DNA of 13,631 nt from CAIUPE01 sp046091665 (GTDB taxonomy: Bacteria; Pseudomonadota; Alphaproteobacteria; Rhizobiales; Beijerinckiaceae), in contig JBJTCD010000098.1 in assembly GCA_046091665.1 (NCBI GenBank), positions 1-13,631 on the forward strand. Reading direction: 5' to 3'. Position 1 is the first letter of the stretch, and each line of letters begins with the position of its first letter. The notes under the pieces were generated by a model. The model was not told the DNA's origin, made no database searches, and saw only the letters and a list, made by a program, of their open reading frames with translations. A program made the translations under genes and the position numbers. Shown piece after piece: positions 1-7,239 of this stretch.

Positions 1-124
1 GCAATCTTTGCGCGCGAAAGCCGACGTAAAAAAGAAGTGTAACAGCAAAAACCGTGAAGATCAGCAAAATGCCGATGGCCAATTTAAATGCGGTTGTCCG
101 AAAAATTCTACCTATTCGTTTCAC
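1..124 (-). CDS. Sensor histidine kinase, N-terminal fragment (cut by window edge)
   Basis: Only the first 41 codons are in the window; the gene runs off the left edge. From a GTG at 124 the frame reads MKRIGRIFRTTAFKLAIG and continues into a hydrophobic stretch (about residues 16-33), which looks like a short cytoplasmic N-terminus and the first membrane helix of a sensor kinase. The GTG lies inside the last codons of the preceding response regulator, giving a 17-base overlap and suggesting translational coupling. An OmpR-type regulator immediately upstream makes a cognate membrane histidine kinase the expected product. No catalytic motif (H-box, N-box) is visible in the fragment, so the kinase identity rests on position and the membrane-anchor pattern. 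The GTG start is preferred because no ATG is available nearby in this frame. Confidence 0.72.
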   Translation of the reverse strand, partial: MKRIGRIFRTTAFKLAIGILLIFTVFAVTLLFYVGFRAQRL

Positions 125-791
125 GGATCGTATATCCCGCACCACGCACTGTATGAATTAATTGAACATCATGACCTTTATCGATTTTCGACCGCAGGCG
201 TGAAACATGAACATCAATGACATTGGTTTGCGGATCAAAATGATAGTCCCACACTTGTTCCAACAGCATGGTCCGTGTCACGACCTGTCCCGCATGTCGC
301 ATAAGATATTCAAGCAAGCGAAATTCGCGGGGTTGTAATTCAATATCGACACCCGCCCGCGTGACGCGATGCGAAAGGCGATCAAGTTCCAGATCCGCCA
401 CTCGAAAAATTGTTTCCTCGGTAGGGGTGACCCGCGCCCGGCGAGAGAGAATTTCCACACGCGCAAGAAGCTCGGAAAAAGCATAAGGTTTGGGAAGATA
501 ATCATCGGCACCGGCGCGAAGCCCCTTCACGCGGTCATCCACCTGTCCGAGTGCGGAAAGAATAAGAACAGGGGTTTCAATCGATTGTTCACGCAAGGCG
601 CGGATCAGCGCGAGACCGTCCATACGCGGAATCATGCGATCAACTATCAACACATCATAACGGCCATCACTCGCCATTGTGTAACCGTCTATGCCATCCG
701 GCGCATGGTCGATCGAATGGCCCAATTCCCGAAAGGCTTTGACCAGATAAGCCGCAGCCGAGGCGTCGTCTTCGATGAGCAAAAGCTTCAT
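108..791 (-). CDS. OmpR/PhoB-family DNA-binding response regulator
   Basis: A 227-residue two-component response regulator. The N-terminal receiver domain (about 1-115) has the acidic pair after MKLLLIEDD (D8, D9), the phosphoacceptor D51 in the VDRMIPRMDG segment, S79 at the switch position usually held by Thr or Ser, and K101 in ADDYLPKPY. The C-terminal winged helix (about 125-222) has typical OmpR features, including the PREFRLLEYLMRH helix, the NVIDVHVSRLRSKID recognition region and the final TVRGAGYTI hairpin. The frame stays open to a TTG at 830, but that would add 13 non-homologous residues, so the ATG at 791 is chosen. The upstream degP ends at 928 and an intrinsic terminator lies between, with its T-tract only about 40 bases from this start. 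The partner kinase overlaps the 3' end. In related bacteria a regulator/kinase pair often follows degP; the signal it senses cannot be inferred here. Confidence 0.95.
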   Translation of the reverse strand: MKLLLIEDDASAAAYLVKAFRELGHSIDHAPDGIDGYTMASDGRYDVLIVDRMIPRMDGLALIRALREQSIETPVLILSALGQVDDRVKGLRAGADDYLPKPYAFSELLARVEILSRRARVTPTEETIFRVADLELDRLSHRVTRAGVDIELQPREFRLLEYLMRHAGQVVTRTMLLEQVWDYHFDPQTNVIDVHVSRLRSKIDKGHDVQLIHTVRGAGYTIRETNR

Positions 792-831
792 AATAACCAA
801 CACTTGGTCTGCTTTCTTTGCAAGGGTCAAG

Positions 832-873
832 AAAAAAGCGGCAGAGCCGGATAGACAACCGGATCTGCCGCTT
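832..873 (-). terminator. Intrinsic terminator after degP
   Basis: A 15-base arm at 836-850 pairs with 859-873 (14 of 15 positions; core AAGCGGCAGA/TCTGCCGCTT plus CCGG/CCGG) around an 8-base loop. Read on the minus strand, the stem is followed by six T residues (832-837). This is a classic Rho-independent terminator for transcription coming out of degP. The plus-strand side has no T-run, so it is unidirectional. Confidence 0.85.
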
Positions 874-927
874 GATAACGGGACCTCGCCCCGGAGGACT
901 TTTAAAGCGAGTCCCGCTTAGAAGAAC

Positions 928-2415
928 TCAGCCCTTCGGAAAGGCTAGCGCAACGAAGCGCATTCCATCCTCGCCCTTCACCCGAAGAACCACAGCCTTA
1001 CGCCCCTCCTTTTTGGCTTCATCAATCGCGGCCCGAACGTCAGAGGGCTTCATCACGCTCTTGCCGGCCACTTCGAGAATGATGTCACCTTTCCCGATTC
1101 CCTTTTCGGCACCGATACCATTGGGATCAACATCCGTTACGAGGACTCCGCTGCCGTCTTTAGCCGGCGCCAATGCAAGGCCGAAGGCTGGTGAGGCTTT
1201 TGCCAAAGCGGAATCAGCGGTCTGCATCTTTGCTTCAGGCAAAGCCGCTAATTTAATCGTTGCGACCTGTTCTTTACCTTGACGCAAATAAGTGATTTTT
1301 GCGCTGTCCCCTGGCTTGATTTGCGACACATGGCGCGTCACATCGCGCGGGCTCGCCATCGCTTCACCATTGACAGCGATGATCGTGTCACCGGGTTTTA
1401 GCCCAGCATCAGAAGCGGGCGTTCCCGGCTGCGTTTCCGCAATCAACGCGCCCTTTGGTTCCTTCAACCCAAGACTATCAGCCAGCTCAGGCGTTACGGG
1501 TTGAATCTGAACACCAAGATATCCGCGAGCAACTGAACCACCCTCTTTCAATGATCCAATAATGCTCCCAACCGTTTCAGAGGGAATTGCGAAGGCAATA
1601 CCGACACTTCCGCCTGAAGGCGAATAAATTGCCGTATTCACGCCAACGACTTCACCTTTGAGATTGAAGGTTGGACCGCCGGAATTGCCGCGATTCACGG
1701 GCGCATCAATTTGGATATAGTCATCATAGGGACCCGAGCCGATATCGCGACCACGCGCGGACACGATGCCAGCCGTCACAGTTCCACCAAGTCCAAAAGG
1801 ATTGCCAACAGCAACGACCCAATCACCAACGCGCGGTGCAGAATTCGCAAGGGGAACGAAGGGGAAATTCCCGCCTTGATCTGTTTTCAATAAAGCCAGA
1901 TCGGTTTTCGGATCACGGCCGATAATCTTGGCATCAAGTGTTTTGCCATCATCGATTGTCAGTGTCACAGTAACAGCATTTTCAACGACGTGATTATTGG
2001 TGACGACATACCCATCGGCAGAAATGAAAAAGCCGGAACCTTGTGACATTCCGAATTGCTTAGGACCATTTTTATGACCACCGCGCCCGTCACGAAACTG
2101 TTTGAAGAATTTTTCAAGCGGGTGCCCCGGTGGCAAATCAGGGATCATCATCGATCCCTCTTCGTCATTAGAATCTGCCGTAGCCTCAACTTTGACTTTT
2201 ACAGACACGACTGCCGGCCGAACGCGCTCAACGATATCGGCAAAAGAAGGCATTGCCGGCGCGATATTTTGTGTGTCGGCATAGGCCGGTACAGGCTTCA
2301 ATTCAGAAATAAAAGGAACAACGACACCAAGGCCCATCAGAATGGCTGCGCCGGCCATGAGGCGCGCACGAAGTGCCGGGCGCTTTTTTGAAATATTACG
2401 AAGAGTCTCGTTCAT
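928..2415 (-). CDS. degP: Periplasmic serine protease/chaperone of the DegP (HtrA, Do) family
   Basis: A 495-residue Do-type protease that degrades or holds misfolded proteins in the periplasm. A basic N-terminus and hydrophobic helix end in an Ala-x-Ala site (PVPAYA, about residue 46), so it is exported. The trypsin-like domain carries the full triad: H142 in TNNHVVEN, D172 in PKTDLALLK and S245 in RGNSGGP. Two PDZ domains follow at about 285-375 and 400-490. The length is normal for the family. The start is the ATG at 2415, with GGAG eight bases upstream; the open frame extends seven codons to a TTG with no merit. It follows ccmH after 118 bases with no terminator between, so both read-through from ccm and an own promoter are possible. 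A 7-bp dyad lies in that gap. An intrinsic terminator follows the gene. Confidence 0.97.
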   Translation of the reverse strand: MNETLRNISKKRPALRARLMAGAAILMGLGVVVPFISELKPVPAYADTQNIAPAMPSFADIVERVRPAVVSVKVKVEATADSNDEEGSMMIPDLPPGHPLEKFFKQFRDGRGGHKNGPKQFGMSQGSGFFISADGYVVTNNHVVENAVTVTLTIDDGKTLDAKIIGRDPKTDLALLKTDQGGNFPFVPLANSAPRVGDWVVAVGNPFGLGGTVTAGIVSARGRDIGSGPYDDYIQIDAPVNRGNSGGPTFNLKGEVVGVNTAIYSPSGGSVGIAFAIPSETVGSIIGSLKEGGSVARGYLGVQIQPVTPELADSLGLKEPKGALIAETQPGTPASDAGLKPGDTIIAVNGEAMASPRDVTRHVSQIKPGDSAKITYLRQGKEQVATIKLAALPEAKMQTADSALAKASPAFGLALAPAKDGSGVLVTDVDPNGIGAEKGIGKGDIILEVAGKSVMKPSDVRAAIDEAKKEGRKAVVLRVKGEDGMRFVALAFPKG

Positions 2416-2484
2416 TTCGCTCACTCCATGTTTCAAAATCGAGTTCCGGCATTAGCTACCGGACTATGAGAGCGATTAATGACA

Positions 2485-2509
2485 AGTGACACCTTACAGC
2501 GATGTCACT
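2485..2509. promoter_or_regulatory. Inverted repeat upstream of degP (candidate operator)
   Basis: AGTGACA (2485-2491) is perfectly repeated in inverse as TGTCACT (2503-2509) with 11 bases between, centred about 80 bases before the degP start. There is no T-run after it on either strand, so it is not a terminator. The arms are about 1.7 helical turns apart, which suits a dimeric regulator. No known operator is recognised, and chance is possible. Confidence 0.35.
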
Positions 2510-2533
2510 CGAGTATGAAAAATTGTTAAGGTT

Positions 2534-3007
2534 TCAGCGGCTCCGGTTTTTGTTCGCAAGAATCCGGTCCAGACGCGCCTGTTCGTCATCCGTTAATGGG
2601 GCATCCGACCGCAAAAGAGCGCCGCGACGTTGCGCCGCACGCCAAATAAAAAAACCGCTTAGCAAGAGTGCCAAAAACGGTGCGCCCCACAGAATAATCG
2701 TATCGGTTGCAAATCTTGGCTTCAGCAAAATAAATTCGCCGTAACGTTCGACGAGATATTGTCGAATTTGATGATCGCTTTCCCCGGCCTTTAACCGATC
2801 ACGAACGAGCAATCGCAAATCACGCGCAAGCGGCGCGTGCGAATCATCGATGGATTGATTTTGACAAACGAGGCAACGAAGTTCTGCAGAGATTGAACGC
2901 GCGCGCGCCTCAAGCGCCGGATCTTGCAATATTTCATCTGGCTCAACGGCGAACGCAGCAGCATTAAAAACAACAATAGCAAAGAGTAAAACAATACGCC
3001 GGATCAT
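2534..3007 (-). CDS. ccmH: Cytochrome c maturation protein CcmH (CycL)
   Basis: A 157-residue membrane-anchored thiol protein that helps reduce the heme-binding cysteines of apocytochrome c before heme ligation. A signal peptide covers residues 1-20 (ending AFA). The diagnostic LRCLVCQNQSIDDS motif gives the redox pair C45 and C48, and one membrane helix lies at about 104-123, followed by a short charged cytoplasmic tail. This is the short CcmH form, lacking the extra TPR domain of the E. coli protein; that role is carried by the separate CcmI, as is usual in alphaproteobacteria. Its ATG at 3007 overlaps the ccmF stop in an ATGA arrangement, so the two are translationally coupled. It is the last gene of the ccmIEFH run; degP follows after 118 bases. 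Confidence 0.96.
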   Translation of the reverse strand: MIRRIVLLFAIVVFNAAAFAVEPDEILQDPALEARARSISAELRCLVCQNQSIDDSHAPLARDLRLLVRDRLKAGESDHQIRQYLVERYGEFILLKPRFATDTIILWGAPFLALLLSGFFIWRAAQRRGALLRSDAPLTDDEQARLDRILANKNRSR

Positions 3008-4989
3008 GCGGGTGCTCCGCGGCTCTTTCCTGGTGCACGTGAAACGCGCTCAGCCGCAGTGATCCGAACACGCCGATCCGAAAGGGACAGCGCGCCTCCA
3101 AGAGCCATCACAAGAGAACCGCCCCAAATCAATGTCACAAGGGGTTTCCAATAGAAATGGACGCTGACGCGGCCATCGGGAAGAATTTCATTCAAGCTCG
3201 CATAAAGTTGACCAAACCCAAAAGTCTCAATCCCCGCTTCAGTCGTAGGCATCTCGCGTCCCGCATGAACACGTTTCGATGTTTCAAGCTCACCGAGAGC
3301 GAGATCATCGCGCGTGATCAGAAACCGAGCGCCCTCTTCGCGAAAGCCTTGTCCGGATCGGTTAAAGCTCGTCTCCAAAGCCACAGTGTAAGGTCCAACA
3401 AAAATCTTCTCTCCGGCTTTGGTGATTGAAATATGCTCAACACCCCACGCAGTGGCAGCAATACCGATAACCGAAATTCCCAGCCCCGCATGCGCCAAAG
3501 CGGTTCCCCATGCCGAGCGAGGCAATCCCCATGCACGTGAAATCATTATGCTGATATCAAACCGACGCGGCCAAATACGAATAGAAACATCTGTTACCGA
3601 ACCGAGGATCATCCAGAGACCCAATCCAATACCCACCGGGGCCATCACGGGGCCGCCTGTGGTAAATGCGAAAACAATCAATGCCGCAAGGACAGACATC
3701 CCGAAGGCAAAGAGAAGTCTTTGCATGACGCCAAGAAGATCGCCGCGCTTCCAAGCGAGTGACTGGCCAAAAGGAACGAGAACCAAAAGAACAATAAACA
3801 AAGGCACTGCGGTGAGATTGAAATAGGGCGCACCGACAGAGATTTTTGCGCCTGAAAAAGTTTCAAGCACGAGAGGATAGAGCGTTCCCACAAGGACGGC
3901 CACCGTCGAAGCCGCAAGGAAGAGATTGTTGAGAACCAATGCGCCTTCACGTGATACGGGCGCAAATAAGCCACCCTGCCTGAGCGATGAAGCACGCAAA
4001 GCAAACATCAAAAGACCGCCGCCAATGAAGACAACCAGAATGCCCAGAATAAAAAGACCGCGCCCCGGATCGCTCGCGAAGGAATGAACGGACGTGATGA
4101 CCCCTGAGCGCACCAGAAATGTGCCCAGAAGAGACAGGGAGAATGTCAGAATTGAAAGTAAGATCGTCCATACTTTTAGCGCATCACGCTTTTCCATCAC
4201 GATGGTCGAATGCAATAAGGCTGTGCCCATGAGCCACGGCATCAAGGATGCATTTTCGACAGGATCCCAGAACCACCAGCCGCCCCAACCCAACTCATAA
4301 TAAGCCCAATAGGACCCCATCGCGATGCCAAGCGTGAGAAAGATCCATGCGAGTAACGTCCAAGGGCGAACAAAGCGCGCCCAAATCGCATCAATTCTTC
4401 CATGAATTAAAGCGCCAATCGCAAAAGAAAAAGCGACCGAGAAACCAACATAGCCGAGATATAAAAGGGGTGGATGAATGGCGAGACCCGGATCGGCAAG
4501 GATCGGGTTTAAACCTTGACCATCGGCAGGTGGATCGCCAACGCGCAAAAAAGGATTGGATGTAAGAACAATAAAAATTAAAAATGCAAAAGCAATTGCG
4601 CCCTGAACGGAGAGAACGCTCGCAAGAAGACGCTCAGGCATCCCCTCGCTACGAAAAGCAACGAGGGCGGCAAAGAAAGTGAGGATTAGAACCCATAGCA
4701 TCATAGAGCCTTCGTGATTGCTCCAGACGCCTGAGATTTTATAGATCAATGGTTTTGTGGAATGAGAATTCAAGACAACATTGGCAACAGAAAAATCTGA
4801 ACTCAGATAAGCGTAAGTCAATGCGCTATAACTCAACACAACAAGCGCGAATGTAACAAAGGCCGAAATACGCGCCATGCTTTGTAGCCAAGGATCTTGG
4901 CGGACCGCGCCCCATAATGGAAATGCGCATTGCACCAAAGCCGTCATCACCGACAGAATGAGCGCATAATGTCCAAGTTCGATGATCAT
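3004..4989 (-). CDS. ccmF: Heme lyase subunit CcmF (CycK)
   Basis: A 661-residue polytopic inner-membrane protein, the core of the System I cytochrome c synthetase that takes heme from holo-CcmE and joins it to apocytochrome c. Many hydrophobic helices are evident. The signature WWD domain lies at about residues 232-248 (LGWGGWWFWDPVENAS), and conserved histidines appear at H172 (LAIHPPLLYLGY), H260 (TALLHS) and H302 (SVHSFASDP), matching the expected heme-ligand positions. A large periplasmic loop occupies much of the C-terminal quarter before the last helix. The length is typical. The ATG at 4989 has GAAGG six bases upstream. It starts 13 bases after the ccmE stop and overlaps the ccmH start by four bases, so it is mid-operon. 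Confidence 0.97.
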   Translation of the reverse strand: MIIELGHYALILSVMTALVQCAFPLWGAVRQDPWLQSMARISAFVTFALVVLSYSALTYAYLSSDFSVANVVLNSHSTKPLIYKISGVWSNHEGSMMLWVLILTFFAALVAFRSEGMPERLLASVLSVQGAIAFAFLIFIVLTSNPFLRVGDPPADGQGLNPILADPGLAIHPPLLYLGYVGFSVAFSFAIGALIHGRIDAIWARFVRPWTLLAWIFLTLGIAMGSYWAYYELGWGGWWFWDPVENASLMPWLMGTALLHSTIVMEKRDALKVWTILLSILTFSLSLLGTFLVRSGVITSVHSFASDPGRGLFILGILVVFIGGGLLMFALRASSLRQGGLFAPVSREGALVLNNLFLAASTVAVLVGTLYPLVLETFSGAKISVGAPYFNLTAVPLFIVLLVLVPFGQSLAWKRGDLLGVMQRLLFAFGMSVLAALIVFAFTTGGPVMAPVGIGLGLWMILGSVTDVSIRIWPRRFDISIMISRAWGLPRSAWGTALAHAGLGISVIGIAATAWGVEHISITKAGEKIFVGPYTVALETSFNRSGQGFREEGARFLITRDDLALGELETSKRVHAGREMPTTEAGIETFGFGQLYASLNEILPDGRVSVHFYWKPLVTLIWGGSLVMALGGALSLSDRRVRITAAERVSRAPGKSRGAPA

Positions 4990-5002
4990 GACGTGCCTTC
5001 AT

Positions 5003-5446
5003 TCATTTTGGTATACCACCTTGCCAGACACCTTTTTCTTTCAAGGCGTCCGCGACTTCTTTCGGCATATAATTTTCGTCATGTTTTGCGAGAACCGTAT
5101 CGGCTTGCAAAACATGATCCGGCGTTATGACACCTTCTGAAACCACACCCTGCCCCTCGCGAAAGAGGTCCGGTAAAGAACCTTTATACACCACGGGTAA
5201 TTTCGCATCACCGTCGGTGATCGCAAATTTAATCAGAGGCAAAGCGGATTTATCAACACTTCCAACATCGACGAGACCACCGATCCGCACGCGCGTCCCC
5301 GGTCCAATAACCTGTTTGGTTAAATCGGAGGGCGTATAAAAAAAGACAATCCGGTCATTGAGCGCGTATAGAATCAACGCGGCAGAACTCGCAAGAATGA
5401 GACCTGCGGCTACAATTAAAGAAAGTCGCTTTTGTTTACGCGTCAT
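5003..5446 (-). CDS. ccmE: Heme chaperone CcmE (CycJ)
   Basis: A 147-residue periplasmic heme chaperone with a single N-terminal membrane anchor (about 8-29) and an OB-fold domain. It covalently carries heme from the CcmABCD exporter to CcmF. The heme-binding histidine is H122 in the family motif LAKHDENYMP, with the axial tyrosine Y126 following. The N-terminal MTRKQKRLSL cluster fits an inside-positive anchor. The ATG at 5446 is preceded by an AAGGTAAAGAG ribosome site and lies 9 bases after the ccmI stop; ccmF begins 13 bases further on. ccmABCDG, needed for the same pathway, are not in this window. In rhizobia they usually lie elsewhere in the genome, so their absence here is not odd. Confidence 0.97.
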   Translation of the reverse strand: MTRKQKRLSLIVAAGLILASSAALILYALNDRIVFFYTPSDLTKQVIGPGTRVRIGGLVDVGSVDKSALPLIKFAITDGDAKLPVVYKGSLPDLFREGQGVVSEGVITPDHVLQADTVLAKHDENYMPKEVADALKEKGVWQGGIPK

Positions 5447-5455
5447 CTCTTTACC

Positions 5456-6532
5456 TTATTTCAATCCCAAATCGCGAGCGGCTGCATCGATTTTTGCGAC
5501 GGCAGCTTGGTCATTGGTGAAGGCATTTTTGGCACGATCACGTGCAGCTTTCGCTTTGTCGCCATCACCTAAGACTTGGTAAGCGCGCATCAATCGCAAC
5601 CAGCCGTCAAGATCAGAACCGTCTTTCGATAATTTATCATCAAGGCGTTGAACCATTGAACGGATCATCGCGCCCTGGTCGGTTGTTTCATCCGGCAGCG
5701 CAGATTGCGCCTTCCCCGTCAGCGCATCGATACGACGCGCAATCAATTGTCCTGGTTCGGAGTCGGGCGGGATATGAGTTGCAAGCGCTTGATAAAGCAA
5801 TAGCGCACGTGGCGTATCTCCATCCTGCTCAGCAGCAACCGCCTGGTAATATTGAGCACGTTGATTTTTGGGGTCAATCGCCAGAGCTTTTTCTATATCT
5901 TTCAAAGCCTCAGCCGTGACGATTCCGTCGGCAGCAGCCATACGCGCTTCGCCGAGCCCTGAGCGAAGATCTGCACTTTCCCCTAAAAGACTGATGGCCT
6001 TCGTGTAAGCGGTGATTGCTTCACTAAAGCGACCCGTCGAGACATAAACCGGCGCAATCGTTGCCCAGCCAATACCATCCTCGGGGTGGGTTTCGAGCCG
6101 AGTCTCTACTTGCGTGATTAATGTTGAAAGATCGGCGTCTTTTGCAAAGCCATCTAAACGCGCCGAAAGCGGCTGATCCGGCAAACCAGGTGAACCAGTA
6201 TAGGTGTAGAGCGAATAGGCCCCGAGTGGCACCCCAAAGATCAGGAGAACAGCCACAATTCGGCGACGTTTTTCATTGGAAAAATCAGATGGGGCGATTT
6301 TTCGATCGGTCTCAGAGGCAAGTAACCGACGGGCCGCTTCCCTACGCGCCTGTTCGGCGGCGTCGGGCGCAATGAGACCGCGCGCGAGATCTTGATCGAT
6401 ATTCGCAATTTGAAGGGAATAAAAATCGCGATCATCAATATCGGGTGTATGACGCAAAATCCGCGAGAGCGGCCACAGCAATCCGAAGATGGTGAACCCA
6501 GTAAATGAAGCGACGAGCAACCAGAAAACCAT
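5456..6532 (-). CDS. ccmI: Cytochrome c maturation protein CcmI (CycH), TPR apocytochrome chaperone
   Basis: A 358-residue membrane protein that binds apocytochrome c and presents it to the CcmF/CcmH ligation complex. The architecture is standard: a membrane helix at about 1-20, a cytoplasmic loop (leucine/alanine-rich, residues 30-85), a second helix at about 91-110 and a periplasmic TPR domain to the end. TPR-like signatures include GWATIAPVYVSTGRFSEAI and AQYYQAVAAEQDGD, with a third around WLRLMRAYQVLGD. It opens the ccmIEFH operon. The ATG at 6532 has a poor ribosome site. Only 36 bases separate it from the T-tract of the terminator closing the upstream lipoprotein gene, leaving little room for a promoter, so read-through may supply part of the transcription. 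Confidence 0.95.
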   Translation of the reverse strand: MVFWLLVASFTGFTIFGLLWPLSRILRHTPDIDDRDFYSLQIANIDQDLARGLIAPDAAEQARREAARRLLASETDRKIAPSDFSNEKRRRIVAVLLIFGVPLGAYSLYTYTGSPGLPDQPLSARLDGFAKDADLSTLITQVETRLETHPEDGIGWATIAPVYVSTGRFSEAITAYTKAISLLGESADLRSGLGEARMAAADGIVTAEALKDIEKALAIDPKNQRAQYYQAVAAEQDGDTPRALLLYQALATHIPPDSEPGQLIARRIDALTGKAQSALPDETTDQGAMIRSMVQRLDDKLSKDGSDLDGWLRLMRAYQVLGDGDKAKAARDRAKNAFTNDQAAVAKIDAAARDLGLK

Positions 6533-6568
6533 GGATATTTGTTAGGCTGAGAGACGAGCAAGGTCACG

Positions 6569-6611
6569 AAAAAAATAAAAAAAGGGGCGAGGCACCTGTG
6601 TGCCCCGCCCC
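6569..6611 (-). terminator. Intrinsic terminator after the lipoprotein gene
   Basis: GC-rich arms at 6584-6595 and 6600-6611 (GGGGCG/CGCCCC and GGCAC/GTGCC with one mismatch) enclose a 4-base loop. On the minus strand the stem is followed by a T-rich run of 15 bases (6569-6583, one interruption). It is a strong Rho-independent terminator for the 6640-7107 gene and sits just before ccmI. Confidence 0.9.
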
Positions 6612-6639
6612 GAAACTTGAAAAGATGCGTTCGCCCGCG

Positions 6640-7107
6640 TCAGTTTACGATATCCCAGGTACCGTCGGCAGCCTTACAAGCCGTGCCAGTGCCGGTTTCC
6701 GGCTTGCCGTTGATATAGATCTTATGGGTGTAGGAGCGGCAGGTACGGCTGTTCTCAGCGTAAACCGGTCCAGGCTCCACAAAACCGTAAGAACCACTCG
6801 GTGCCTGCCATTTGGTCTGACGACCGCTGTTCAAAGCTAAGGATTGAGCACCAAAGGCCTGACGCTTCGCTTCCTCGTCGAGGCCACGGCCGATAGAGCT
6901 CCCAATCATGCCGCCAAGCATCGTACCGGCGATAATAGCTGCCGTGTTACCGCTATCTTTGCCAATCTGGCTCCCGATCACGCCCCCAGCGATCGCTCCA
7001 AGAATCGTACCGCCCGACTCATTCGGGCCCGTCGTCTGCGAACATCCCGCGACGCCCAGTGCCAATCCAGCTGCTAAAAAAACCGCAATCGCCGATTTCA
7101 TCGACAT
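6640..7107 (-). CDS. Glycine-zipper lipoprotein, 17-kDa surface antigen family
   Basis: A 155-residue predicted lipoprotein. A short basic N-terminus and hydrophobic helix end in a lipobox (VAGC, C22), followed by polar residues. Residues 33-75 are a glycine-zipper region (GGTILGAIAGGVIGSQIG and a second GTMLGGMIGSSIGRGL block) typical of the rickettsial 17-kDa antigen and related outer-membrane lipoproteins. The C-terminal domain (about 95-155) has a Cys pair (C123, C144) in the CRSYTHKIYINGKPETGTG segment seen in this family. It is probably anchored in the outer membrane; the molecular role is unknown. ATGs at 7107 and 7101 are both possible, and a GGGGG tract five bases upstream favours 7107. 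It stands alone: 132 bases with no recognised gene or hairpin terminator precede it and a strong terminator follows. Confidence 0.93.
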   Translation of the reverse strand: MSMKSAIAVFLAAGLALGVAGCSQTTGPNESGGTILGAIAGGVIGSQIGKDSGNTAAIIAGTMLGGMIGSSIGRGLDEEAKRQAFGAQSLALNSGRQTKWQAPSGSYGFVEPGPVYAENSRTCRSYTHKIYINGKPETGTGTACKAADGTWDIVN

Positions 7108-7239
7108 TTAAACCCCCGAAGCCCTTGTCCAAATCTCGCTCGATAAGTGAGTTCGTGACGTTGCGCCACATAAATCTCCCACCAGCATTGCGCAGATTAC
7201 ATGAGATTCCGACAATTTTCAGGCATTATTTCGATTAAA

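Noticed and set aside
792..830. TTG-initiated 13-residue N-terminal extension of the first response regulator
   Set aside because: Response regulators of this family begin right before the first beta strand (MKLLLIEDD); the extension abuts the T-tract of the degP terminator.
369..854. 161-codon plus-strand frame opposite the first response regulator
   Set aside because: Fully antisense to a well-conserved regulator with all catalytic residues; low-complexity basic product without any domain.
879..919. Additional small inverted repeats (CGGGAC/GTCCCG and AAGCG/CGCTT) after degP
   Set aside because: Short stems in a GC-rich 3' region that overlap one another and carry no T-tract; the hairpin at 836-873 already explains termination.
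2416..2436. Seven-codon upstream extension of degP from a TTG
   Set aside because: The ATG at 2415 has a well-placed GGAG site; the extension lies over that site and adds nothing conserved.
7108..7239. Possible promoter or hairpin in the gap between the kinase gene and the lipoprotein gene
   Set aside because: A 6-bp AATCTC/GAGATT pairing and a TTGTCG element were seen, but the first is too short and widely spaced and the second has no matching -10; neither is strong enough to annotate.
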